DNA from: Hypoxylon rubiginosum
Taxonomy: Eukaryota; Ascomycota; Sordariomycetes; Xylariales; Hypoxylaceae
DNA length: 64,000 nucleotides
Reading direction: 5' to 3'
NCBI GenBank assembly: GCA_902806565.1
Contig: CADCXA010000035.1
Span: 26,803 to 90,802 of the forward strand
Below are positions 48,480-62,225 of the stretch, one piece after another. Made by a program: the position numbers and the translations under genes. The notes under the pieces were generated by a model. It saw only the letters and a program-made list of their open reading frames with translations, was not told the DNA's origin and did not search any database. Position 1 is the stretch's first letter, and each line of letters begins with the position of its first letter.

Positions 48480-48606
48480 GCCAGCTTGTGTATCTGCGCA
48501 GGGAGAGGGAGAGGGAGAAAAAATCAGTCTCGCGCCTGGGTGTTAACCAATATCTACCCTGATAGTACTGAACACAGATCAGTAGTTACTTTGGTTTGGA
48601 CCAGCC

Positions 48607-49046
48607 ATGCAATCCATTCCTCGCAGCCTGATGTTCAAAATAGCCAACGAGGGTACCAGGGAATTCTTTCGATACATTCAGGGACGCTTTAGACCTTATG
48701 CCGACTTTGGGGTCACTGACAGTCGGCGCTAGGAATGTGAAGAAGACACGAAAACCTCCTCAGCATGGCCGCTACATCCTCTACCGAGCAGGTGGCCTCA
48801 CCTCGAACCATCGTCCACGAGATAATCAACTCGAAGCTTTCACCGGAAGAGAAGACGTTCCCGCGAGTCTTGGACAAAGTAATAATCGTAACAGGCGCCG
48901 GTTTCGAGACGACGGCCAGCGTGATGCGATTAATCTGTTATCACGCTTTCAGCAACCGTACCATTCTGCAGCGACTACGGGCAGAGCTTGACACAGTGAG
49001 CGAGCAGTCTTCGTCTGGAGAGGCTACTGTCAATCTAAGCTCATGA
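48607..49046 (+). pseudogene. cytochrome P450 fragment
   Basis: A first piece (48607-48732) reads SLMFKIANEGTREFFRYIQG before a stop. A second, in another frame (48765-49046), reads TIVHEIINSKLSPEEKTFPR, then VTGAGFETTASVMRL, which is the P450 I-helix oxygen-activation motif (A/G)GxET(T), and HAFSNRTILQRLRAEL. The ExxR helix, the heme-cysteine loop and the N-terminal membrane anchor are absent. The sequence ends about 400 bases before the A+T-rich block. This is the middle third of a fungal P450, dead by truncation and frameshift. Confidence 0.8.
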
Positions 49047-49454
49047 TATCTCGATCGGCAAACATAAGCTGGATATCTGCATAGGTACTTCCCATCGCGA
49101 GAGCTAGTGACTGAGTTAATCTAAATATAGGCCTTTACGTTATTGAATACGGACGTCCCTTAGAATACCTCACTTGGAATATGCTGTGCTATGCAGTACA
49201 CTTATATGACGGCTATATACACAAGTACAATCTGTACCTACCTACCAAATACCTGCCCTAGGTACCTTGGTACTGAGTACTTTCTCATGCCGATGTTCCA
49301 ATAGAGCAGGTAGCAGATAAAAACCTGCTGTGAACCTGCTGTGCGACCAACAGTTTTGAAAGATGGCCCCGCGACCTCCGCTGTAAATTTACGCTAAACC
49401 GCCAAAGTGATAAAAGTGCCAAGTTCGCCAAATCTACCAAACTTGCTAAACCTG
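49047..49454. other. transition zone to the A+T-rich block
   Basis: Mixed-composition, gene-free sequence with TACCTA/TAGGTACC motifs (about 49238-49270) and a short internal duplication (aacctgctgtg at about 49322 and 49333). Base composition shifts sharply to A+T at about 49440-49460. Confidence 0.5.
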
Positions 49455-49639
49455 TAAAATAAGTTAAAATTATAATATATATAATTTTTATATTATATAA
49501 ATACACTAAGTTTTTAATAAATTAATATATTTTATTAATTTAAATTATAAAAAACTTATAATAATTAATTATAATTATATTTAAATTTAAAATTAAATTT
49601 ATTATATTCATAAAATATTTATAATAATATTTAAATTAT

Positions 49640-49745
49640 TATAAAATTATTATTAAACTATTATTAAACTATTATTAAATTATTATTAAATTATAATTAA
49701 ATTATTATTAAATTATAATTAAATTATATTTAAATTATAATTAAA
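49640..49745. repeat. short-period A+T tandem repeat
   Basis: The motif attattaaac/t, about 10-12 bases long, is repeated roughly nine times with small changes. Confidence 0.6.
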
Positions 49746-52700
49746 TTAAGATTTTTATATTATATTAAAAACTTTTAAAATTTTTAATTAAATTAATAAT
49801 TTTAATAATATAACTTATTATATATTAAATAATAATTTTTTTATTTATTTTAATTTTAATATTTTAATTATTATATATTAAAGTTTTTTAAGTTTTTATT
49901 ATTTTTAAAGTTTAAATAAAAAATATATAATTTTTATAATTTAAATAAAAAGTTTAATTTATTAATATTAAAAAAAATATAAACTAAGTTTATTTATATA
50001 TAAAATATTAATATTAAAATAATATAATAATTTTTAAATTTATAATTTTATTATTTAAATAATAAGTTTTATATATATATATAATTAAATTTAAAAACTA
50101 TATATTAAAAAATTAATTAATTTTTTTTTATAATTTATATAATTTATTAGTTAAAATAAATTAAAGTTTTTATTATAACTTTAAAAACTTATTTAAAAAT
50201 AACTAATTATAAAAACTTAAAACTTTAAAATATAAATTTATAAATATAAATAAAATAATTATTATAAATAAATATTATTTATATTTAATTTATTTTTTAC
50301 TTAAATAAATACTAAATAAAAAAAAATATTAAATATTATATAAAATATTATTATAAGGTATTTTATTAATAAAAACATTAATATTATAAAATAATAATAT
50401 TATTACGAAATTATTTAAATAATAAAAGAAATTAAAATATTATTATATAAAAAGTAATAAATTTAATAATTATAAACATTTTTATATATATAAAAATAAT
50501 AAATAAAAAAACTTATTAAATAAAAATATTTATTATATTTATTTTTAATATTTTTAATAATATAAACATTTAATATTATTATTTTAAAAACTATAATTTT
50601 TTAAATAATAAAAGCTAGATTTTTATAATAAAACTTTAATTTTAAACTTATATATTAATATTATAATAATTAATATTTAAAAAATCTTAATTTTAAAAAA
50701 GTTAAAATAAATTATTATAAAAAACAAATTAATAATAACTTAAATAATATTTTAGATTTTATATATTAAATATAAGCTTATTAAAAAAAGCTTATAAAAA
50801 TAATTAAATTATTATTATATATATTTTTATAATTTAATTTATAAGATATTTAAAATATATTTAAAATAAGATTTTTTTTTATAATTTAAAATAAATAATC
50901 TAATTATAGTTTTATATATAATATATTTTTAAAAAGATTTATAAAAGTTAAATTATTTTTATTTATTATAATATTAAATATAATATAAAAAAAGTTATAT
51001 AAGTTTTAAAAAACTAATAAAATTAAAACTTTTAATAAATAAAAATAATAATTTTTATTATTTAATATTTATTTATTTAATACTTATTTATTTAAATATA
51101 TATTTAAATACTGATATTTTAAATAATAAAATAATATTTAATAAACTAAATAAATATTTATTTAAATAAAAAATAATTAATAATTAAAATAATTATATTT
51201 ATTATTTTAATAGTTTATATATTATAAATATATATTAAAAAAATAAATAATTTATAATTACTATAAAAAATTATATATAAATTTTTAGTATTTTTTAAGT
51301 TTATTCTTTTATTTTTAAAATATTTAATAAATAATTATATAATTATATTTATTTTACTTTTATTTATTTTTTTACTTTATTTAATTAAACTATATATTAT
51401 ATTATTTTATTATATAAAAACTTATTAAATATTAATATCGGTTTTTTTTTATTTTTTTTTTATTATTTTAAATAATTCTTTAAACTAATATATTTATTAA
51501 AATATAAATAGTTTTTATTTTTAATAAATTTTAATAAATGTTATATTAGTTATTTATTATAAATTTATTATATTTTTAAAGCTTAAAAAACTATTAAAAT
51601 TATATTTATATATAAGTTTTTTTAACTAATATATTAATTTTAATAATAAAGAATAAAAAATTAAATTTATAATATAATTCTTTATTTTTATATTACTTAA
51701 GTTTATTTAAAGTTTATTAATATAATTAATAATTTTATTTTCTTGTTATTTAATAATATAAATATTTTATAAATAAATATATTAAATTACTTTTTATTAT
51801 AATAAGTTTTTTAAAATAATATATATTATAATTTAAATATAAAAATAATATTTTTTAAATAAACTTAAATTATATAAACTTTTAAAATATTATTAATAAT
51901 ATAATATTAATATTAATATTTAATAATATAAATATTAATTTAAAAAAAAAGCTATTATTATTTAATTTTTATATTATATTAATTTATATAAAATTTATAT
52001 AACTTTAAAATATATATATTTTATAAGTATTTTACTTTTATTTTATTTATAAATTATATAATTATTTAAAACTTAATTTATATAATTAATTAATATTATA
52101 TTTAAGTTATAAAAGAAATTTTAATTTTATAATTTATATATATTATTTAAGGTTAAAATCCTAATATAATAATTATTTTAAAATATTAATTAATTATATT
52201 TATAAATAAATTATTAAATCTATTAATATTATATTATATAATTTTATAAAAATAAATATTAATATTTATATAAATCTTAAATTTAATAAAATAACATTTT
52301 TAATATTTATTTATGTTTTATAATTAATTTAATTTTAAAATTAAAAAAAATCTTTATTTTTTATTATAATAAACTTTTTTTAATTATATTAATAATTTTT
52401 AATTTCCAGGTATATTCAAATATATTTAAATTAAATTATACTTTTAAAAATAAATTATTTTATAATTATATATATTAATTTAAATTACATTTTTTACGTA
52501 ATATAACTTTTATTAATTTTTCATGTAATATTTAAATTATATATATTTTACCCCGCTTATTTTATATTAATAACTTTTTATATAATTAATTATATAAAAA
52601 TATTAATATAAAGCTTTAATAATTATTATAAATATATATTTTTAATTAAAATTATAATTATTTATAAAACTTATTATATTTTTTTATTATATTTTTATTA

Positions 52701-55700
52701 CTTATTTATATAAGCTTTATACTTTATTTTAATTTTATATATAATCTTTTTTAGTTTTAATTTTTTATTTTATATGTTTATTTTTTTAATATATATAAAA
52801 ATTATTATAATATTTTAACATTTAGTTTTTTATAATTAAAAAATATTATATAATATTTTTATAATTTATTTAATAATTAAATAACTTTTATTATTATTTT
52901 TATTTATAATTTATTAATTTACTTTTTATAATAATCTTTTTAAAATAATTATAGTTAGTAATATAATTAATAGTTATTTTTTAAAATATTTTTATAATAT
53001 AATTTTAAAAAGAAATTATTTTAATATATTTAATAATATATTTAAAAATAAAAACAATTATTTTATTAATTATTAAATAACTTTTAATAGTAATTTTTAA
53101 ATATTTTACTTTTTTTTATTTAACGGTAAAAAAATTTATTTTTATAATTTATTTTTCATTTTTTTATTTTTCTTATTACTTTTTTAAAACTTTATAATAT
53201 TTATTTAAAATCTATTAAAAAAAGGTTTATAAAAAGGTTTTTTTTTTAAATAAAATAAAACCTTTTTTTAAATTATTATAAAAATATATATAAAATTATA
53301 ATTATAAAGTTTATTACTTATAAACTAGTAATAAAATAAGCGAAAAAACACCTAGATATTATATTATTAAATATATTTAAAATAAGTTAAAACCGTTATA
53401 AATTAAAATCTATAAAAAAGTTAATTATAATAAAAAAATTAAATATATATAATAAAAACGTATAATTTATATTAATTATAATAATAATTAAATATTTTAT
53501 TTTTATAAAATAAATAATATATATATTTATAAAAATATATAATATATAATTAATAATTATATTTATTAATAATTTAATAAAAATTATAAATAATATATAA
53601 AAAGTTTATATAATAATAATATTTATATATTTATAATTATTATTTTTTTAAAGTTAACTTTCTTAGATATTTTAATTATATTATAAAATATATATAATTA
53701 TATTTTAAAAATTTATATATAAAAGTTTTAAAACTTTATATTAATTTAAACTTTTATTAAAATAATTAATAACTATAAATTAAAATACGTAATTAAATAT
53801 AAAAAAATAAATTTTAATTACTTTAAATATATTTTCTAGTTTTATTTAAAATATTAAAAATTTCTTTTAAATTTTAATAAGGTTTTATTTTTTAATTATA
53901 CTTATAAAATAAACTAATATAAAATACCTTTTATAAATATTACTAATATTATTAATAAAAAAATAATATTTAATATTAAGTTTATTATTTTACTTAATAA
54001 AACGTAAAAAAGTTATAATTAAATTATAATATTATTTATTAAACTATTAAAAATATAAAACTATTTTTTATTTAAAATTATTATTTTAAATTTTTAAAAA
54101 TAATTTAAATAAATTACTTTAAAATAATTATTAAACTTATAATAAATCTTTTATATTTTTTATATAAATAAAAATATTTATTATTAAATTATAAGAAAAT
54201 AATAATAATAAAGTAAAATAAAAAAATATAATAAACTTAAAAAATATTTAAAATAATAATATTAATATTAAAAGTAATAATATTATAAATAAATTAAACT
54301 TTTATAAATTATATAAATTAAATAATTATACTTATTAAAATAAAACCTTTTAAAATTTTATAATTATTTTTAATAATATCACTTTTAATTATAAAAAGAT
54401 TTTAATTTTATAAGCTTATATAGTTTATATAAAATCGAAAATAATATTTAATAAAATATAAAATTATTTATAAGTTATTTTTAATAATATTTAATAAAAT
54501 ATAATTATTTATTTATAAATAAAATATTTATTTATTAAAAAATAATAAACTAGATACTATATATTTTAATATTATAAATATAATTAATAAACTATATCTT
54601 TTATTAAATTAAATAATTATAATATTAAAATATATTTTAAAATTAAAAATAAAACCGATCTTTTTAAGCTTTAAAAATTATTAAAATATATAATAAAAAA
54701 AGAATTTATAAATTTTAATAAAAGTTTATAAATAAAGTTAATAAAGTTTTAATAATATTATTTGGTTATTTATTAAACTAAAAATATATTTTAAATTTAT
54801 ATAAAATTTACTTTTAATTTTATATTAAAATAATATTATAAAATATATAGGTTTTTATTTATATAAATTAATCCGATTTTATAAAAAGCTGTTACTATAT
54901 ATTTATATTATTTAAAATTAATATAGTTTATTTTATTATTATAAAATCTTTAAAAAGTTTAAAATATCTAATAAAAACTTTAAAATATAAGGAATATTTT
55001 ATAAAAAAATTAATTTTTAATAGCGTTTAAATAAGTTTATTATTAAAACTTAAATAAAAATAAATATATTTAAATATATATATTATAAAAACTAATATTT
55101 ATAGTTTTATAAAAAAATAATAATTAATTTTTTTAAATAAAAGATTTTTATATTACGAAACTTTATAATTAATTAAGAAATACGTTTAATATTTTATTTT
55201 AAATTATATTAATATTATAAATTATATTTTAATTTTTATAATTTTCTTTTATATTATAATTTATTATAATAAAAATTAATTAATAATAATAATAATTTTA
55301 TATTTATAATAATAAATTAAATAAAAAAAAAAAAACCTGGAAGATTTTATAAAATTAACTTTATTAATTAATTAAACTAAGTTTTATAATTTTAATTTAA
55401 ATAAAACCTTAATAAATTTAATAAAAAAACTTAAATAAATAATAATAAATTATTAATTAAATATAATTATAAACAGTTTTATAAAAACATATATTTACCG
55501 TTTATTAATAATATAAATAATTAGCTAGTAAAAAAAATAAAAATAAACTTTAAAAAAAAGTTTTATTTATAGAAATTTTATTAAATAAAAGTTTTAATGT
55601 TAATTTTTAACTTAAAAAAATAAGTAATATAAAAATATATATAACTTAAAAAAAAAAAATATTATTAAATTATTAAATAATAAATTTAAATCTAATAAAT

Positions 55701-56844
55701 CTAAATAATAATAAAAATACTTATAATTAATTTAAACGATATTACACGATTAAAATTAAATTAATTTAATTATTTAATAAAATAAAGTTTTATATATATA
55801 ATATAAATATTTATTAAATTATATTAAGTTAAATATATAAATAATAGTTATTTATTTATTTATTATTTATTAAATTAAATAAATATATATATAAATAATA
55901 AAAAACTTTATAAATATAAAATATAAAGTTAAAATAATAACTATTTTATATATTTTAAATAATAATAAATCTAAATAAAATAATAATTTAAATTTAATAT
56001 AACGTTATATTTATAAATTAATATATTAATTATTCTAATATTTTTATATTTTTTTATATATATAATAAAATAATAATAAAACGTTAATTCTTTAAATTTT
56101 TTTTTTTTAATAACTAAATATATAAAATTATTAAAACATATTAATATTTATTATTTTATATATTTTAATATAAAGTTGTTACTTAGCTTTAAGTTTTTTA
56201 ATAATAATAACGTTAATTATATTATTATATATTATATTTATTATATTATAACTAAAAATATTTAAAATGTTAATAAAAATAAAAATTATATAAACAAATA
56301 TAAAAATAAAACTAAGAATAATTTTTATCTTTTTAAAACAATAAAATAAAAACTAATATTAATTTCTAATAATAATATTATAATTTTAAGTTATTACTTT
56401 TTTATATTTTAAAAAAAAATATAATATTAATTTTATAACTTTAATAAATATTTTATTAATTAAATATTTATATTAATATATTATTTTTTTTTCCTTAATT
56501 TTAACCAATAAATGTTTCTTAAAAATTTTTTTAAATTATAAGTATATTTATAATTAAAACTTAAAAAAATAAATTAAAATTTAAAAATAAATATTATATA
56601 AAACTATTTTTTAAAAAACTTTTTAAAGAACTATTTTTAAGTTAAAATTTTTTTGTAAAACCTTATTATATTTTAAGGTATTTATTTAAAATTAAGCTTA
56701 AATATATAATTTTTAAAATAATTTTAAAATAATTTAATATTAATTATATACGTGATTATTTAACTTTAAATTTAAAATATAATAATTTTTTTAAATTTAA
56801 TAAAATTATATTAAATTAAATACCAATAAAAGATTTATAAAATA

Positions 56845-57475
56845 ATATAAATATAATAATGTTTATAAAGTTTTTAAAAGATTATAATTTTAAATAATTA
56901 ACTTTTTTTATATTAATAAATAAGAATCTTTTTTTATTAATATAAATTATATTTAATTAAATATCACTTTAAAATTCTTTAATTAATATAAATATTATAA
57001 TTTTATTATAGTTTTTAAAAAATTACATTTTTAAATAACTAGTCTTTTAATATTATTAAATAAAAATAAATTAAAATTTAATAAATTTATATTTATTTAA
57101 ATGTTAATTAAAAATTTATAAATTAATATAAATATTATATTTTTATTTAAGGTTTTAAATAATACTAAGATTAAATAACTTTTTTTTTCTTAATATTATT
57201 AAATAAAAAAAATTTTATATTTATTAAAATTATTTTTATTTAAATATAATTTAAAAGTTTATAAAACCATATAAATATTATATTTTTATTAGAACTTTTA
57301 AAAGATTTAAACTTTAATTAACTAATTTTAATAATATTATTAAATAATAATTTCCTTAAGTTTATTAAAATTATAATTATATTTAAATAAATATTATATT
57401 TTTATTAAAGTTTTTAATAAATTTTATTTTAAAATAAATAGTTTTATTAATATTATTAAATAATTTAACTTTTAT
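56845..57475. repeat. degenerate tandem array, unit about 115-145 bp
   Basis: Five successive blocks share the order atataaatattatatttttatt..gtttttaaa, then aaataact, then ttaatattattaaataa. They begin near 56850, 56988, 57128, 57271 and 57387. The regular spacing in an otherwise random-looking A+T sequence suggests a mutated tandem repeat, possibly a former repeat-protein coding region. Confidence 0.5.
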
Positions 57476-57551
57476 ATAATTGAAAAATAATAAAAAATAA
57501 TATATTAATATTTAAACCTTAAGTATTTTAAATATTATAATATAATATAGC

Positions 57552-57697
57552 TTTAATATCTTATAATTAAAAAACATTATAAGTAATAATAAATATAAAA
57601 AATATATTAAAAATATATTAATTAATATAAATATTTAATTAATATTAAAATATTATATATAATAAAAATAATATTTAAAGAAAAACTATTTTAATAT
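57552..57697. repeat. dispersed direct repeat, copy 1
   Basis: About 146 bases, nearly identical to 58661-58805. The few differences I see include C/T changes. Confidence 0.75.
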
Positions 57698-58660
57698 AAT
57701 ATTTAAATAAACTATATAATAAACTTAAGTTATATATAATTTAAAATATTATATAATATTTTAATATTTTAATATTTTAATTTTATTATAACTTTTTTTT
57801 ATAATAATAATAAGTTTTTATTAAATTAATGTTATATAAAATAAATAAATAAATAAATAAGTAATTAAATATATAATTATTAAACTTAAATAGGTTTTAA
57901 AAAAAAAAAAAATTTAAAACGCGTATATTAATAATTTTTTTATAACTTTTTTTTTTATATTTAATATTTATACTTTTTTATATATAACCAACGTTTTAAT
58001 TAATTTAATATTATTTTAAATCTTTTTTTTAAAACATTAATATTTAGAATTTAATTTAAATTTAAAAAAAATAATTATATAAAGTTTTTTAAACTTTAAA
58101 ACCGTTTTTTTATATTTAATTTTTATTTAATATTTTATAAAATATTTTATAAAATATTTTATATAATATCTTATATAATATTTTATTTAATATTTTAAAT
58201 ATTTAATATTTTTATAACTAATATTTTAATAACTAAGATTTTATATAATTAAAATTAAAATCTTATAAATTTTAATTAATTAATATTTTATAATTAGTAT
58301 TTTATTTAATATTTTATTTAATATTTTAATAATTAAAATCTTATATAATTAAAAGTAACTAATAATAATATATATAAATTAATTAATATTATATTAACTT
58401 AATTAATAAATATTATAAATAATTTTATTTATAAATATTTAAGAATTTTTTAATATATAAATCTTAATATAATAATAAAAAAATAATAAAAAAAAATAAA
58501 AAACTTTAAAACTTTTATATTTAAAAACTTATAATATTTATTTTAATTAATACGACATTAAACTATTATATTAATTAAAATAAATAAAAATCTTTTTTTT
58601 TAAAATTATAATTATATAAATTTAAATTTAGGTTAAACGTTAATTATAATAAAATCTAAT

Positions 58661-58805
58661 TTTAATATTTTATAATTAAAAAATATTATAAGTAATAATA
58701 AATATAAAAAATATATTAAAAATATATTAATTAATATAAATATCTAATTAATATTAAAATATTATATATAATAAAAATAATATTTAAAAAAAACTATTTT
58801 AATAT
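58661..58805. repeat. dispersed direct repeat, copy 2
   Basis: Same orientation as copy 1, about 1.1 kb downstream. The sequence following copy 2 (aatattttaattttattataa) matches that found about 80 bases further on after copy 1 (about 57768-57790), so the repeat extends across an indel. Confidence 0.75.
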
Positions 58806-61635
58806 TTTAATTTTATTATAATATAAAATATTAATTATTTTATTAAAAAACCTTACTTATTTTATTTTATTTTATATATTATATATTATTATTTGTTTTT
58901 TTTTATAAACCACTTTTTATTTTTTATAAATATAAAACTTAAAAAAGGTTTTAAGTTTTAACTAGCTTTATTTTTTTCCTTTATATTAATAAAATTATTA
59001 TAATAAATATAATAAATAATTATATAAATAATAATTATTAAATTTTACTTTAAATTTTAAATAATATATAATATTTATAAAATATTTGTTTAATAAAATT
59101 TTTAATATTAAAAAACCTTTATATTAATATTAATAATATAATAAAAGATATTTTATTAAATAATTTAAAAAAATAAATAACTAAATATATAAAATTAACT
59201 ATAAAAAATTTCCTTAGTAATTTATTAAGTTTAATTAATAAACTAATATTTTTAAATAACCAGTTTTAATATTTATAAAATAAAATAAAAACATTTTTAA
59301 CGTATATTAAATTTATAGGTTTAATTAATTTAAAAAAGCAATTAAAAAATATAAGTAAGCTTTTATTTTATATTAATAATTTTTTTATTATTATTAACTT
59401 TATAATTAAATATATAAAATAATTTCTTAATATTATTATAAATTAATTTAAATTTTTTTATTAATTTAAATAATTTTATTTATTATTAACTTTCTAAGAA
59501 ATTAAAATAATAAACTTTTATTATTATTTTATTATTTTATAATTTTTAAAAATTATATTTAAGATTTTTAATAAAACTTTAAAATTTAAAAAATAATATA
59601 ATAAATATTTTTATTAAATATTATTATATAATAAAAAGAAATTTCTTAAGTTTTAATAAATTAATATAACAAGTTGTTTTTAATTATATTAAAAAAATTA
59701 TTTTTAATATATATTTAATATTAAGATATTTATTTATATTTTTAGTTATAATAAATAATTTATTTTAATATAAATTATTAAAAACTAAAAATTTACCTTT
59801 TATTATAATATAAGCTGAATTTTTTTTAACGGTTTAAAATAAAAATATATTTTTTATTATAATAAAAATAAAATCTTTATTAATAATTTAAACTAAATTA
59901 TTTTCTTTTTTTAATAATAAAAAACCTTTTTTATAAGTTTTTTAATGTTATTTTTAAACTTATTTAATTAAGTTATATATTTTTAATTAATTATAATTAT
60001 ATATATTAATTTTTATATATTAATTTTTTATATATCCTTTAATTTATATTTGATTTATATTAAAAGTTATTTAAATATTAATATATTATATATATTATTA
60101 TTAACTTATTAAAAAAATAAAATATTATATAATAATTTTATATTTAAAAAATATATTTTTATTTAAATAATTAATAAAATATAACTAATTAAAATAAATA
60201 AAACTATTAATTATTAGTTTTTTAACGTTACTTTTTTAACTTTAAATATATATAATTTCTTATTTTTAATATAATGATTTTATAAATAAAAACATATAGT
60301 TTAATAAATTATTATATAATATAAATAATTTAATTATCTTTTAATTATAATAATAAATTATTTATAAAAAAATATAAAAAAAAGTAGGAAAAAACAGTTA
60401 TTATTTTTATTAAACCTTTTTTATTAACTATTAATTTTTTTATATTATATTTTTATTTATAATAAGTTTAATACTTTTATTTTTATAGTGTTTTTATATT
60501 AAAATTATTATTTAAAAAATAATTAATAAGTAATATTTAATAAATATAAATATTAATTAAATTATTTTTATAAAAATATTTATAAATGTTTTAATAAAAA
60601 CTTTTATTTAATATATTTATATTATTATTTATAATTTTATATTATAATTATTAATTAATAAAAAAATATATAAATAATATATTATACTTAATATTTAATT
60701 TAATATATTTATTATTTTTTATATTATAAATAATATAAATAATGTAACTTATATAATAAATTTAAATATATTTATATAACTTTTTATTAACTTATAAAAA
60801 AATAAAATAATTTAGAATCTATTAATTAAATATATATTAATTAAAAGTATATTAAATAAAAATATATTATAATATAATTATTTTAAGAATTTTAATATTA
60901 TTAATAAAAATACTATATATACACTTAATATTTTAAAAAAAAATAACTATATATAAAAAAACAAAATATTTAATATATAATTAATTTTAAAATTAAATAA
61001 CTTTATAAATAAAGATTATTTTTTATATTTTTTTTATTATAAAAACTAATAAAAAAATATTATATATATTAGTTTATAAAATAATTAATAATAAATTTAT
61101 ATAATTTATATAACCTTTTATTTAATTAATATATAAATTTTAATAAAATATTAAGTTTAAATTTCTTTTAAAAATAATAATTAACTTATATATTATTAAT
61201 TTTATAATAATATTTATTATAAATTTAATTTTAAATTACTTTTTTATTTTTAAAAAGTTAAATATTTTTACTTTATTTAACATTTTTAAATTTAAGTTAA
61301 AAGATATTTTTATATAATAAAACTTTTTAATTATAAATTAATAATATTTAATAATTTTTATAATAAAAATATAATATTTTAATTTAAAATAATAAATATA
61401 AAAAAGAAAATGTTTAAAGCTTATATAATAATATATAAAAAAAAGTAAGAAATTTTAAAATAAATTATTATATAGTTATTAATTTTAAACCTGTTTTTAC
61501 TAAAAATAAAATAAGTTTTTTAAAATAAATAAAAACGTTAAAAATCGTTTATATTAAAGTTATTATTTATATTATTTTTTTATTAAAAAAAAAAACTTAT
61601 TTTATTATTAGTTTTATATTATTAATAAACTTATA

Positions 61636-61765
61636 GGCGAGTAAAAAAAACAAAAGAAAAGATAAAAAAAAAATTTAAAAAAAAAATAAAAAAGAAAATA
61701 AAAGAAAAAATAAAAAATAAAATAAAAAATAAAATAAAAAATAAAATAAAAAAAAAGAAAATACC
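61636..61765. repeat. A-rich simple repeat
   Basis: A purine-only stretch of aaaataaaat and aaaagaaaat units. It contrasts with the A/T mixture around it. Confidence 0.7.
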
Positions 61766-62039
61766 TGTTTATTTATAATTAGTAAAAAAATAAAATATAA
61801 CATTAAGTATTTTTATTAAAAATTTATTTATTAAAAAATCTTTTTTTAAAATATTTATATTAATTAATTATTTATAACTTTATAAAAGATTTATTTAAAA
61901 ATATAAAATTATTTAATTATTTATTAAACTTATTAATTTAATTATAAGTAATTATTTTATAATTAAATATAAAGTTTTTATTATATTAAAAAACTAGATT
62001 TAATATTATAATAAAATTAAGATATTAAAATGTTAAAAT

Positions 62040-62225
62040 GTTATATAATACCTCGGGCCGTATATAGCTTAAACTTACTACGTAGCTCATTTAAATATTA
62101 CATTAAAACAGCCTTTTTTTAAATACCATTTTTATTATATACGGTGCTTTGATATTAATTAAATATTCGTGCCAATCAATGTATTTTTAATATATTTTTT
62201 ATATTTATTATTACCTACGATGCTT
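62040..62225. other. island of less degraded sequence inside the A+T block
   Basis: Bases 62049-62080 (cctcgggccgtatatagc...ctacgtagctc) and about 62140-62225 (acggtgctttg, cgtgccaatcaatg, acctacgatgc) are clearly richer in G and C than anything else in the block. No coding sequence is seen. Confidence 0.5.
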
